DNA from: Henricia sp. BOLD:AAB3569
Lineage: Eukaryota; Echinodermata; Asteroidea; Spinulosida; Echinasteridae
Assembly: GCA_037783545.1 (NCBI GenBank)
Contig: JBBELK010000298.1
Location: 3,162,001 to 3,226,000, forward strand
Length of the DNA: 64,000 bases
Direction: 5' to 3'
Within the stretch, counting starts at the first letter, position 1. Every line of letters begins with the position of its first letter. Positions 47,263 to 58,239 of this stretch are shown piece by piece. A model generated the notes under the pieces. The model was not told the origin of the DNA and searched no databases. It saw nothing but the letters and a program-made list of their open reading frames with translations. The translations under genes and the position numbers were made by a program.

Positions 47263-47949
47263 GCGGTTGTACTTGACCTTAAATGTATGTGTCAGAGAAC
47301 CGCAACTATTCTCTTTTTTTTAGGAAACGGCGCTGTTTTTCCTATACTGAAGGGGTATTTTTGTGTAAGCCATGAATAACTTAGTCATTGCTTTTGAAAT
47401 TCCGGCTGTGTCAGGTATTTTAACTATTCAAGAGGTGTTACTTGGGTGAAGAAGGGTTTCACAGTCGGTGGTTTTACGCCGAAATCCGAAGTGTTTTGTT
47501 GTCGTGTTTGGATGGCTGAACTTGTTTTTCTCCGCGCTTTGGCGATATCTTCACCCGAGGGTGACACAAAGTTCTGGGATAATCAACAACATTTTCTTCT
47601 TTCTAAATAAATACTGATTTGATTGCGTGCGTTGTGGATGACCGAATATTAGTCTTTTTTTTTCTTTGTTGGTTTCCATTATTTTCACCTACTGAGTTTA
47701 CATCCGTTCGCAATAGTCTCGTCCCACGAACGTCCGGTTGTGTCATTGTTCGTGTCCCCTGCAGTTTTGGCCGACCGGCCCGGGGACCCGTCCCGCCGAC
47801 TCCCCCGCCGTCACGGTCAACTTCGGTGGTGCACGGGAACAAAAGAACCACTGGCCGTAATATCGTTTTACACCACTTTTGCGCAATCGCTTTTCTATTT
47901 TTGACCAAACACCGCACATTCAAACACAGCGCCGTTTCTTTCTTAGCTG

Positions 47950-48482
47950 AAATGGCCCATTGTATGATTATCACACGATGATCCAACATTTTACTTTGTG
48001 AGTTGACAAGAAAAACCCGACTAAAACTGTTGATAGTAATGGTAACATTTTTTTCTGTCGAAAATGGCACTTTTTGTAGGAAATTAACAACAGGTTTAAC
48101 AACCGCACCTAACACGAAACCATGGATTGATTTTAAATGCCCATTTTATCATCTGCAATGACCCAAATTTGAACTTAGTGATTTGACAAGAAAAATCTTT
48201 ACTCAAAGTGCTCGGTTGATAACAATGGTAACAAACACCTAAAAAATATTTTTCTAGTACGTGCATGTACCTTTCTGTCGGAAACTAAATGAGTGTGCCC
48301 ACTCATTTTTTTTAGCATTCGCCTAACACAACTATGCATGTATTTTCTAAGTTTTCTGAAACACTGCTACATCAATGGGCTGAAATTTCTTCAAGCAAGT
48401 TCATCAACACTCTTCTTTTAAGACATGTAGTGCCATTGTTCCAGAATTCATGAAAAATGTTATCTGCAAATGATACTCAAAC
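47950..48482 (+). mobile_element. Two further MITE copies, second joined to a truncated first
   Basis: The first copy (about 47950-48132) has the left half only, up to CCATGGATTG. The second starts at TTAA (48133) ATGCCCATTTTATCATCTGC and ends near TATCTGCAAATGATACTCAA. Both share GACAAGAAAAAYC and AATGGTAACA with the family. Confidence 0.75.
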
Positions 48483-50081
48483 AGTGGACCATTTGAGACA
48501 ATGAAAAAGTTGTTTTCTAGATAAAAAAAGATAAAACTTACCATTAGAAGACTGCCGGAACGCCCTTGGAAAGCCCTCGGAACTCTACAAAATAAAGAAG
48601 AAAAAATCAAACAATTAAGAAGAATCCTTTGAGACCCATGAAGTAAAATTCTGGATTACTATTTTTTTATGAGAAACTTTGCCGCCGTTTTGGAGCCCAG
48701 CTCAGACAGAATTCGCAAATCGGCTCAAATTTCTTGACTTACTCAGGAAGTGCATTTGGCAAAGGGGTAAACTGGGGAGGGAAAAATAAAAGAAACAGTG
48801 ACTGTAGTGGATGGATTGTAGTTTTTAGTAATTTGAGAACAGTTGAAATAATTTCGGATCGAGTAGGGGGATTCGCCGGCTCGTCAAGCCGACTCGATGA
48901 GCCGAACTACACCCACGGGGGTCGGGGAGGAGCTCAGACACACGTCGGTCCAGTCTCCTACACTAGTCCCCCTCCGGCCAAATAGCCCCTCGACCGGTAA
49001 TACAGCATTGGTAACATAAGTCGCATGCCGTCTGGGCCGGGGATATCGGTTTGTGCGTGGCGCTATTTAATCGGCGACCGGCTTCCGACACGAGCAGGTC
49101 GTATACCGGCGTCCCATTACGTCTACCCGCTGATTACTTTTAGCTTTTTTGTCCGTCTTGTGTGTTTTAACCCCTGCACTCTGCGGCTAGCGAGAAATCA
49201 TCAGATTTCAACTTCGATCGTCGTCGTTTCCGTAGAAGAAATTAAATTTATATTTTCCGTCAGTTTGTGTATTGATTTGAAGTCGATGTGGTGTAGGCCT
49301 AGACGAAATCCAGCGTGTGGACAATGTACATAGCGTTTACGTTTACACAGAACTTGGGAAAGCGTAGTTAATTCCAAGCATTTTCGACTTTTAGCGGCCC
49401 GGACGTAACCATTTCAAGTACCAACGGCAATGGTACAGTTATTGACGAAATTACAATTTTGTTGTTTGTGCATGTACTGAATGAGACGTGAATTCCAGTT
49501 CTTAGGTTGTCCTAGGTTAAATGTTTGGGTTTTTTTGTTTACCTTCAAAAATAAAATGGAATAAAATATATCTGAGTTATTAGCTTTTAAATGGTAAAAA
49601 ATCCAACAAAGAAAAGTTATACGAAAAATTGCAATTAGGACTAATGAAACTTTTAGCGAGACGCCAACTTTTTGAAATCACATATTTCAAAAATCACATA
49701 TTTTTGGCCCCATAACTTCCCGTCGGATTTTTTAAATACCTCATTAGAGAGCTATTTACATGTAGTTTTAACAAACCAAGACAACTATCTTTATTTGTTT
49801 TTTTAATTTTTATTTTTTCGAGCTGGAATCCCCCGTCTCTGAGCATAAGCGCATTTAATTGTTTTTCAATGGCTCCCCTAAACTCGACCAAAACTATTTG
49901 ACTACTCACGCAGAAACCGATAAAATACCGGTATAGTTTCACTGATCACATTTTACATAACGTCGATCCTCTGGATAAAAAAAATATGGTATCATTCATT
50001 TTTATTACCCCATTTGAAATTGACCTTATTGATGTTTAGAATTCTCATCTTCAGTTTATTCTTTTCTTTATTTGGCTCCAG

Positions 50082-50158
50082 GTCACGCAGCTCAAAATCG
50101 ACCACAACCCATTCGCGAAGGGGTTCAGGGACCAGGGCACCGCTAAGCGAGAAAAGAG
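50082..50158 (+). CDS. Tbx2/3: Tbx2/3 exon 4: end of T-box and basic stretch
   Basis: 77 nt encode residues 281-305 and two bases of Arg306. The peptide is [19 protein letters not shown] then TAKREKR. It is the last T-box helix, with NPFAKGFRD as the DNA minor-groove and recognition segment. KREKRK (302-307, completed by exon 5) is a likely nuclear localisation signal. Most Tbx2/3 proteins read IDNNPFAKGF here; the His at residue 288 gives [12 protein letters not shown], which from memory is the form found in the Eomes/Tbr1 class. The acceptor has a good pyrimidine tract (CTCCAG|GT) and the donor is AG|GTGAGC. A TIR element begins about 90 bp beyond the donor. Confidence 0.97.
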
Positions 50159-50250
50159 GTGAGCAAAAATTATGTGTGTTGCAAGTAGGCTACTGTGGTA
50201 TACTGCCACGATACATAGTGGACACAGATGTGTTGATATACAGTAGATTG

Positions 50251-50476
50251 CTGGGGCCAATTTCATAGCGCTGCTCAGCACAAACATTTGCTTTATTTTG
50301 CAAAAATGGGTTTCCAATCAAAATCGTATTTAATGTGTATTGACAGATATTTTACAACCTTTTCTAAAAACACAATTTGATATACAATATTGGTAAAAAA
50401 AACCCCAGTTTTACAAAGCAAAGAAATTTTGTGCTAAGCCATTTTGTTGTGCTTAGCAGCGCCATGAAATTTGCCC
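50251..50476. mobile_element. TIR element, CTGGGGCCAATTTCAT family, copy 2
   Basis: Left CTGGGGCCAATTTCATAGCG with CTGCTCAGCAC; right GTGCTTAGCAGCGCCATGAA then ATTTGCCCC. The TIR is about 30 bp with small gaps. It starts about 90 bp after the exon 4 donor. Confidence 0.85.
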
Positions 50477-50585
50477 CTGTATAGTTTCTAGTTAATTTAT
50501 TGTACAATTAACGACATCATCGACGCCAATTACAGATTGGTATATTTGAGAAAAGATGATGAAGAAATTCTCAGTTTGTTTTATA

Positions 50586-50715
50586 ATTAGAGGTTGAAAG
50601 AAAACCCCACACACAAGCATGTAGGGAAAAACCCACAGGATCAAGCAGGGACTGAAATTCCAATCCACATATTGACCCTGACAGGATTCGAACCAGGGTC
50701 ACAGAGATGGAATAC
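50586..50715 (-). mobile_element. tRNA-derived SINE, second family, partial copy 3
   Basis: The minus strand carries B box TGGTTCGAATCCTG, ATATGTGGATTGGAATTTCA and TCCCTGCTTGATC, as at 17370-17430. Confidence 0.65.
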
Positions 50716-52154
50716 GATGGTGTGATTATTTGTGCATTGATATTTGTTTCACGCAAATTTATTCAGAGTCGCACTTCAGAATATCACTAAACTGCACTAC
50801 CCTTGAAAATAAACTTTTATTCAGGACAATCCTCGGCATTATGCGTTGATGTCTGGACCCGAGGGCATGCGCGAGTGACAGACAATTGTCAAAAGTTAGT
50901 TGAATTCATAAACCAAAACGGGCGCTTTTTAAGTTCAAAACATCCGGAGCAAACGGGAAAAAAAGATGTTTCTGGCACGATCATTAAATTGCGTTGCTTT
51001 GTCATTTTGTTCCGATCTGCTGGTGCTCCAACGTTACGCATCGCCTACGTTGTACTTTTTCGCCCTTACCAGACGCCAACCATTATGTATACTTATTTTG
51101 TTGTTATGGTTTGGCGCTGTTGTTGGTGTTGGTATTGTTGGTGTTGTCGCCAGATATGAAGTTTAAAATTGATTAATCTTTTCTCGATTAACGTTGCTAT
51201 TCTTACTTAACCAAACGAAAGATTGCGAGGCAAAGCTTTTGCATTTGTTTGACAAATATGTTCACTCACAGTTGAGGATAAAGTCATTAATTTGACTAGT
51301 ACACTGAATTACAGCAACGAGTAAACATATATAAGTGCTTTCGGTTTTGGGGGCTAAAACTGCCGGTGCTGGGGAAAATATTTCAGTTAAACAGGCAGGT
51401 TTTTTTTGTATACTTTCTCGCCCATTCCGTAACTGTTGTCACGGTGTTTGTTTAAGTTTTAACACACCACGTGTGGGAAAAGAGAGAGAAAAATGACAAA
51501 ATCTTGCACTTAAAAACAGATGCGTGCGAGGCGATACCATGTGGTAGCTCTTCAAAAAACCGCGCCGACCGCGAACAAATAAACTGATACAATTTGCAAA
51601 GCCGTTCGGGACTAATTACAGTCAAAAATCCATATTTTTTGTTAACTTCCAATTCATTGCCCGAGGTATTGGGGTAAAAATGAAAGAATCTAAAATTTGA
51701 CCCGAATGAGCAAGGGCGAAAAATTGCCACAGATGGTAAATTTGTAGATGATTCTCTGGTTTGTTTATTTTGTTGGTTTTTATACTTTGGTTTTGAATTT
51801 AAAAAAAAAACATTTTAACTTGTGCACATTTGAAAACGTAAGCAAATTTTGTTGACTGTAGTTGGAACAACACAATCCAGGTGCCTTAATTATGTTAGTT
51901 GATAAAGCGATGGTACCTTTTACACCACCGGTCTCAGGTTCGAGTTCCGTTTGAAGGAACAATTCATAGATCAGTTGAAAAATATTCAAAATTATACGGT
52001 CAATTTTAATGTTAATTCGTTACGAAAAAGGAAATAAACCAAAATGCATCCAGGGTTCTTGTCAAATCGTCCTCGTTATGCAATTGTTTATTGTAATTTT
52101 TCCCAGTCTCGACGACTGTTTCATATATGACACCGTCTGTCTCCTTTCGCGCAG

Positions 52155-52273
52155 GAAATACCCACCGGGTAGTTACGACCTGGACCACAGAGACCCAGAT
52201 GACGGTGCCAGCGACCAGGAACCGGAGGCCGGTGAAGTTAGCACCACCAACTCGGAGAAACACGAAGACAAAG
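52155..52273 (+). CDS. Tbx2/3: Tbx2/3 exon 5: acidic linker after the T-box
   Basis: 119 nt complete Arg306, encode residues 307-345 and leave the first base of Val346. The peptide begins KYPPGSYDLDHRDPDDGASD and is rich in Asp, Glu and Ser, ending SEKHEDK. It matches in place, though not in sequence, the acidic region that follows the T-box in vertebrate Tbx2 and Tbx3. The acceptor is TTTCGCGCAG|GA and the donor AAAG|GTGAGC. Both the phase and the open frame across 119 nt support it. No domain is recognised, and it is likely a disordered linker. An additional small exon between this and exon 6 cannot be ruled out. Confidence 0.88.
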
Positions 52274-53338
52274 GTGAGCCTAATTGCGAATCATGGACCA
52301 AGTGCGAATGGTTTCAGGAATATAGTTACTATTTTGGCGTCCTATACAAGCGGTTATAGAAGCAAAGGTTGGACCTAATTGGAAACATGGCCCAACTGCG
52401 AATAACATCAAACTTTGTATTTGGCGAAAATCGTAGCTGTGTGGTTTATACCAGGTATTTTGGGTCCTTATATATCCACACTGTCCTTGTCCACGATGGC
52501 GTGGTCCCATTCACCAGTTTGAAATACGTTTAACCGCATTGGACTGGCATCTCTTCCAAGGGGCTTAGCAATAACACTTTTTATTTTATGCTAAAGAATC
52601 TGAAAATGTGCTTATAAATAAGCATTGCTTAGTGATGAGCTATTTCATTCACCTGTTACTTTAAATTTAATTTTTGTGATTGAAATTAATTTTGCATACA
52701 TTGTTATGAATCATTAAGTGTATAATATTATTGATCCCATATGTATTTAAGTATGCATATTCATAATTTCATACTATGAATAAATTAATATTATGAATGG
52801 TGAATGCATAATTTAAATGAAAGCATAATTTCCAGCGTTCAGAGAAAAACAAAACTATATCAAAATTACAAGAAATCCTTAGCAATTTTCGACAAATATG
52901 TATAGGCCTACTTTACTTATACTGGGTATACTCCCAATGATTCACAAACTCCATAGACTTTACACACGATTTTTCTTGTGGGGGAACCGAGTGGAAAAAA
53001 TAGGCTATTCCTTAGCACACCGTGCATAAAGCTCGCGCCTGAGCTATAATAACCCACAACACTCCCAGACGGAATCACGCTCAAATTAGTCGGATCAGGG
53101 CCGCATTATCTGGAAACCGAATACCCGATTATGCCATATCCGATTATAAACGAACTCGTTTCAAAAACATAAACTAGGGCGCTCCCCCTCCTGGGTAATT
53201 CGCTAATTTTCACCCATCAAGGTCAAGGTGAAGATGCGATTAGATTGCGGGGAGCTTAAATTAGAATTCTCTCGGGCGTGCTTTGTTATGCTTTGATTGG
53301 GTCTTAGATCGAATGATTGTTTAAGAGTGAGTTACAAC

Positions 53339-53381
53339 GAGTCTCTCGAACGACGGGTGATATCCGTTGTTGTAGGGACTT
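53339..53381. repeat. GAGTCTCTCGAACGACGG hairpin, copy 1
   Basis: The arms GAGTCTCTCGAACGACGG and CCGTTGTTGTAGGGACT pair imperfectly. A better-paired copy sits at 54915-54957 (GAGTCTCTTGAACGACGG with CCGTTGTTCGAGAGACTC), on the other side of the element nest. Confidence 0.75.
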
Positions 53382-53618
53382 TGGGTAAATTATAATTGCG
53401 TGCTTTGTTATGGGTCTTTCTATAAATTAGGGGTCCAATGTTGGTGTCCCCCGTTACATTTTACATCTTGTTTTTGTAAATTCGGGACACATTCTTTTAT
53501 TACTTTCCATCTCAAAGAGTGAGTACATAAAGTACAATTCATACAAAATGGTTTAAAAGCCATTTTAATGATTTTTGTACGAAAAATAACACATATCAGG
53601 TGTAACGGGGGACACTAG

Positions 53619-54900
53619 AGGCCTTTTCCCACTACCCACCTCCGACCCGGGTAGCTTTTCTACCCGGGTAGCAGTAAATAACCCGGGTTACATTTAACCC
53701 GGAGTTTCTTTTCACACGACAAGCGTTAACCCGGAGAAGCACTTACCCGGGTCGTCTCTTACACCCCGTTTACACTCGATTCGCCTTTGCCGAATCGAAC
53801 TCCGCAATTTCCAAAAAGGGGAGTTGAAGCCGGGTAGGCACTAAGTGTAAACGCAAAAGGTGAATTGAAAAAGGCGGATCAGACCCGGGTCTGATTCGCC
53901 TTTTTCAAGTCACCTCTGGGGTAGGGTTGAACCCCGCAATTGCGGGGTTCAACCCTGCAATCGTCAAGGTCGCTTGTAGTGTAAACGCTACCCGAATACA
54001 GATTCGGCAATTTGAGTGTCCTTCGGGCGGTGCCCGCAGTGTAGTAGATTTAATTGACCAATCTGGCACTAGTGCAGCAACACTTAACAGCTCACGCATG
54101 CGCTGCAGTTACATTTAGTGGTGACTTTTGCGGTTTCTGAAGCGAGTTGAAGCGATTTGGGGTGTAGTGTAAACGCGGCAAATGTTCAGTTTTGTGGTCG
54201 CAATAAAAATGCTGGATCTGTATCCACCTTTGCCGATTCGAGTGTAAACGCGGTGTTACACGGGTACAACAGCGACCCTTTTCCCACGGCATTTCTGCAT
54301 GCGCACGTACCCGGGTACACCATTCAGCACAAATACCCAGAAACCATTGCGTGTGGAAAATCGATCGATCATCAGGCTGCGCACGCACACACAAACATGG
54401 CGGACGACACAGAAACATCGCTGGCAATTTTGCTGTTAATATTTCGCATGTTTAATAATATTTATCGATGTGTGCTTTGTCACTGGCCCCACGCGTATTT
54501 TGTTGTACACTGCCTTCAGAAGAGTACCAGTTTGACCATGTTGACAGTGCCATTCAAGCGCGGGCGCACTTGCAACCTTTGACCAAATAATTATTGCGGC
54601 AAGAATTTAACTCGCTAAATAGCCTACCCGGGTAGGCTATTGTCGTCGTTTCCCACGACAAACGTTAACCCGGAGAATCGTCTCAAGGTCGCCGTTAACC
54701 CCGAGATTGGTGGGTTAACCCACCTCGCGAGCAGGGCTAGAAATTACCCGGGTTAAGTGGCATTTTTGGCCAGATAACCCGGGTAATTCGTAACCCCGAG
54801 ATTTGCCGTGGGAAACGAACCCTTAACCCGGGTAATCTCGGGGTTAAATTTTTCTGTTACCCGGGTTATCTCGGGGTTAAAGTGCCGTGGGAAAAGGCCT
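53619..54900. mobile_element. 1282-bp TIR element, AGGCCTTTTCCCAC family, TAG target duplication
   Basis: The left end AGGCCTTTTCCCAC and right end GTGGGAAAAGGCCT are exact inverted repeats. They are flanked by TAG at 53616-53618 and 54901-54903, consistent with a 3-bp target duplication. The subterminal regions are crowded with ACCCGGGT and CCCGAGAT-type words in both orientations. A 3-bp duplication is typical of PIF/Harbinger elements, but no transposase is present. Confidence 0.85.
53762..54255. mobile_element. 494-bp nested TIR element, TTA target duplication
   Basis: The left end CACCCCGTTTACACTCG and the reverse complement of the right end, CACCGCGTTTACACTCG, differ at one base. TTA flanks both sides (53759-53761 and 54256-54258), the TWA type of duplication typical of PIF/Harbinger. 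The interior has smaller palindromes around GACCCGGGTC and GCAATTGCGG. Confidence 0.85.
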
Positions 54901-54914
54901 TAGATGTCACACTG

Positions 54915-54957
54915 GAGTCTCTTGAACGACGGATAATGTCCGTTGTTCGAGAGACTC
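54915..54957. repeat. GAGTCTCTTGAACGACGG hairpin, copy 2
   Basis: 43-bp stem-loop with an almost perfect 18-bp stem. Abuts the right remnant of the interrupted element. Confidence 0.8.
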
Positions 54958-54992
54958 TAGATGAATATCGTTACACGTAATTCTCTCTATAG

Positions 54993-55110
54993 GGTGGATT
55001 CACACTGAGCCTTTTCTCGCGTTAATATGACGTGCGTCGCTTTATGATTAACATTTGTGGAGGGAATTGAGTCAAACGATGAAGTCAAAATTACAAAGGA
55101 TTTCCTGGTT
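54993..55110 (+). mobile_element. GAGCCTTTTC family terminus
   Basis: TTCACACTGAGCCTTTTCTC, then GACGTGCGTCGCTTTATGAT and TGTGGAGGGAATTGAGTCAA, match the reverse complement of 45785-45870. Only one end is present; it lies just upstream of exon 6. Confidence 0.7.
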
Positions 55111-55240
55111 GACAGAGCGCCCAAACACGTTCATTGGAACGACAGTGGCAATGCAATATTGAGTTTTCTTATCCCCATAGTTTTTGTCGCAAATAATTGA
55201 CTAATTATTGTATTGTTTTATTTTGCTTTGCCAAACGCAG

Positions 55241-56169
55241 TTCTATCACAACACGATCGGGACGTCGCGGCAAGGTTAACGGCCGACCAGGAGGAGGTAA
55301 CGGACCTGCTACGGCGCAGAGCCGAGTCCGAGAGACGGTGCCACGAAACGAAGCTGGAAGACGTGGAAATGAGGGATGTTAGTCGCGAAAAGGTCCCTTC
55401 ACTGGGAGAAAGGCACGGTCATGATGACAGCGGGGTCCTGGGGAGCAAATCGGATACAGAGGACCACATCACGGGTAGCAGCAGTAGCAGCAGGAAATCG
55501 GAAAACGGCAGGGATTCGGACAAGAAAAGCTGTTCGCCCATTGCGGTGATGAACCCATTCCACGCCGCGGCCACGGGGCACGGCTCGCACCCTCCCGTTG
55601 TCACTCCGGTGTACCCGACGCCGCACCCGTTTTTCCTGCATCCACAGATGGCGTTGCCCGGCAGCGTAACCAGCCTCGGAGCCATGTCCCATATGCTACC
55701 CTTCGTGTCCCAATCCTCCGCTTACTCCCCCTCGTCCCATCATTGCCTGGACATGCACCCAGCCTTCGCGCTGAGCGCACATCACCAGAGTCTCCTAGCT
55801 TCACAATCAAGTCTTGCCGCGTCTGGATTCGGACTTTACTCAGACCCTTCGGCTCTAAGCCAGGCTTACGCCAGCAATGCCTGCACTGGTGCAATATTCA
55901 GCGGTCACCCGCGATTCAGGTTCTCTCCCTACGCATTGCCGACTACCAGCACGACCATGGTGACTACGGCTAGCCCCTTAGCCAGCACGCTGCCGTATGA
56001 GAACTCTTTACATTCTTCGAGTAGTTTGCTTGGACATTCGGCTTCTTCGCCCACAATTAGCGCGCCAAAGGGTGCATCTAGCCCTGGTGCGTCGGTCGTC
56101 AGCTCGGCAGCGAGTGAGCTACAAAGTATACAAAGGATGGTCAGTGGACTCGAAAAAGATCCCAAGTGA
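55241..56169 (+). CDS. Tbx2/3: Tbx2/3 exon 6: C-terminal repression region and stop
   Basis: 929 nt complete Val346, encode residues 347-654 and end in TGA. After a charged segment (QHDRDVAARLTADQEEV) comes a Ser/Asp-rich stretch. A His/Pro-rich part follows (TPVYPTPHPFFLHPQMALPG), which resembles the FLHPGQF region of vertebrate Tbx2. RFRFSPYALP near residue 570 matches the PRLRFSPYQIP motif that is a hallmark of Tbx2/3. SELQSIQRMVSGLE (637-650) matches the conserved C-terminal motif (ANELQSIQRLVSGLE). Together these mark the TBX2/3 C-terminal domain tied to repression. The acceptor is AAACGCAG|TT after a T-rich tract. Confidence 0.96.
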
Positions 56170-56339
56170 CACGACCATATTTGATATAGATTCTTGATAT
56201 GTATAGATTCAGAACTCTAAATGGCATTTGGGGGTACAAAGTGTAACAACATCTAAATCAGGTATATAAAAACAATATTGGTATAGCACCTTATCGTAAT
56301 GGAAATGAAACAACCAAATACGAAATGTGAGACAATTTG

Positions 56340-56673
56340 TATGGTCCTCATTGGGATTCCAACCTGATACATCTAGCACATCAGGTTCTACCAACTTAGC
56401 TATGAGGCATGGTGATTTTACTCCCTGTGGTTTCTTAAAGAACATCATTCTTCTGTAAGTTCTGTCGGTGTTGAATGGGGACCATAGAATTTTCCCCTTA
56501 ACCTGGACTTTGTTTACAAGGTATAGACCGTATCGAATAGCTGCCATCTTGTAGGACAACTTTTGTTATTTAAATTGGTCAACAATGTAAACACAATGTG
56601 CAGCCATGCGTGTCCTCTCAAGGAACAAAGAAACTGCCCTACAAGATGGCAGCTATTTGATACGGTATATACC
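56340..56673. repeat. tRNA-like remnant and inverted-repeat pair in the 3' region
   Basis: The minus strand at 56412-56342 reads CATAGCTAAGTTGGTAGAAC and CAGGTTGGAATCCCAATG, a degenerate tRNA-like promoter. The words AAGGTATAGACCGTATCGAA (56519) and TTTGATACGGTATATACC (56656) belong to arms that pair over about 37 bp through AGCTGCCATCTTGTAGG, with an 80-bp loop. Confidence 0.65.
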
Positions 56674-56761
56674 GGTATGTATATAGAGTCCTAATTGTAT
56701 CAAACATCCTGAAATACTTCCACGATTTCAACCAGAACAAACAACTTGATCGAAACCGTTT

Positions 56762-56767
56762 AATAAA
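56762..56767 (+). terminator. Candidate poly(A) signal AATAAA
   Basis: The first clear AATAAA downstream of the stop at 56169 sits in GTTTAATAAAATATTG, giving a 3' UTR of about 0.6 kb. The intervening sequence includes a tRNA-derived repeat on the other strand and an inverted-repeat pair (56519-56556 and 56636-56673). A longer 3' UTR is equally possible. Confidence 0.3.
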
Positions 56768-57542
56768 ATATTGATTAATTTATTGATGTGAGCCGATTTA
56801 TGATCAAAAAAGTTTCATGACTAGAGTTTAATTTAGTAGCGGTGCTTTGTCTCAGTATTAAAAAGGGAAAGTGTATTTTGTTCAGTTTAAAAGCAAATTA
56901 GCACAGACGATTCGATGTTTTAGGGTTCGTACGCCGTGATATAAAACTCACAGTGTGAACTTGTTTTTAATGTTAGTTGTATAGCAGAAATCGGAAACCA
57001 CGCTGCCGTTAACGCACGGCGGAGTGGATTGATTTTTGCCTCTGACTCGCATCGACTTTTTTCCCGCTCCTTTCGTTTCAAGCCCGGGTGGTTTTTGTTG
57101 CCGAATCGTGGTTTGTGTTTTATGACTTATCTCGTGTTCTTATAATAGCGACATCAGGCCCAGATTAGCGGGTGATTCGTTTCCAAACCGGTAGATCATG
57201 AGAAATCGATGGTTGTAGCGTCATTTAGACGGGGGTTGAGGAAGAAAAGGGCCCTTTTAAACTCCCGGTCAAGTCAAAATAGCGTCTTGGATGAATTCTT
57301 GTCAGTCGCCAAGTTATTGACAAGGTGTTACCCGATCACACAGGCGTCACTGCGCCTCAAACACTCTCGTATTTTCTGTGGGTGGGGGTTTGCAAAATCC
57401 AGCCCTGAATTTGGGTCAGAAGTATTATTTTTAAGGAGTAGGAGTTCTTCTACTGGCTTTTGCGTGCCTGGCAACATTTTTGGTGGGAATTAGGTTAAAA
57501 ATGAAATGTTTTTGTAAGGATGCGGCGTGCGTGGCTTGTAGT

Positions 57543-57858
57543 GTGCGTGCGCATAGTGGCACCCAATGCGCATGCGCGTAGTGGCACTCAATGCGCATGC
57601 GCCTACCCTTTGGCGCCATTTCGAATTTTAAAAAAAAAACCAGCGGCGCCTCGGAATATGCTGAACATCTTTTCCATTTATAACATGGCTACTCTCAAAT
57701 GTGCGTGCGCATAGTGGCACTCAATGCGCATGCGCGTAGTGGCACTCAATGCGCATGCGCCTACCCTTTGGCGCCATTTCGAATTTTTTTTTAAAAACCA
57801 GCGGCGCCTCGGAATATGCTGAACATCTTTTTCATTTATAACATGGCTACTCTCAAAT
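57543..57858. repeat. 158-bp tandem duplication with four NRF1-type palindromes
   Basis: Units 57543-57700 and 57701-57858 are nearly identical. TGCGCATGCGC occurs at 57567, 57592, 57725 and 57750, always 25 bp apart within a unit. Each unit also has TGCGTGCGCA, TTTGGCGCCATTTCG and AACATGGCTAC. A promoter or enhancer role is inferred, not shown. Confidence 0.9.
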
Positions 57859-58239
57859 CTAATGTTTCATTGGTATAATCTTGTGTCTATACGAATGTTT
57901 CCTCTTTTAGGCCTACACATTAATTTTGCTCTATAAAAGGTATGCGGGGTGGAATGCTTGATTTTTATACTCTTTTCAACTTGTTATAAATACAAAAGAA
58001 TGGCATTATGGTGTAGAATTAAAAAAAATCGACGGCATTAACTATACACCATTGTCATTTAAAGGCAGTATACATGATTGATATATCGAAAATCAGAAAT
58101 GTTCACAGATTTACGCCTAACTTACACAGTATAAACATGATGACCGTGGAAAACGTCCCCTGAAATGGTTTTGTCTAAAGTGCTATATAGTCTTTGAGAA
58201 ATTAGTAAAACAATTAGTTTTCGTCTCATGAGACAAAAA

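Larger units (their letters stand above)
37355..50081 (+). other. Intron 3 (12.7 kb)
   Basis: GT-AG, phase 0. Contents: inverted repeat copy 38685-38992, repeat 39717-39775, poly-G tract 39955-40012, repeats 40660-40775 and 40785-41090, SINE 41440-41640, TTAA element 42866-43232, 75-bp direct repeats near 44009 and 44153, repeat 44628-44795, nested hairpins 45143-45870, two adjoining TTAA elements 46205-47262 that hold a Tc1-type terminus at 46374, and further copies 47950-48482. Non-repetitive blocks that could be regulatory lie at about 39160-39560, 40040-40560, 42230-42800, 43380-43790 and 48660-49340. No exon is supported. Confidence 0.85.
50159..52154 (+). other. Intron 4 (2.0 kb)
   Basis: GT-AG, phase 2. 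It holds a TIR element at 50251-50476, a SINE fragment at 50586-50715 (minus strand) and a tRNA-like B-box fragment near 51890-51960. The stretch 50800-51880 is plain AT-rich sequence with nothing recognised. Confidence 0.85.
53412..54915 (-). mobile_element. GGGTCTTTC family element, interrupted, copy 2
   Basis: Starts GGGTCTTTCTATAAATTAGG at 53412 and runs as the reverse of 2350-2585 to 53618. It resumes at 54901 with TAGATGTCACACTGG and then breaks off, so the far TIR is missing. The gap is the 1282-bp element. Confidence 0.8.
52274..55240 (+). other. Intron 5 (3.0 kb), mostly nested transposable elements
   Basis: GT-AG, phase 1. A repeat copy lies at 52628-52715. From 53339 to 54957 there is a nest of elements: two related 43-bp hairpins at the edges, a TIR element interrupted by a 1282-bp element, which is itself interrupted by a 494-bp element. 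A copy of the GAGCCTTTTC family follows at 54993-55110. Only 52716-53338 and the last 130 bp before exon 6 look unoccupied. Confidence 0.85.

Noticed and set aside
47603-48115. 170-residue minus-strand reading frame
   Set aside because: Low-complexity, no family resemblance, and its 5' part overlaps a MITE copy.
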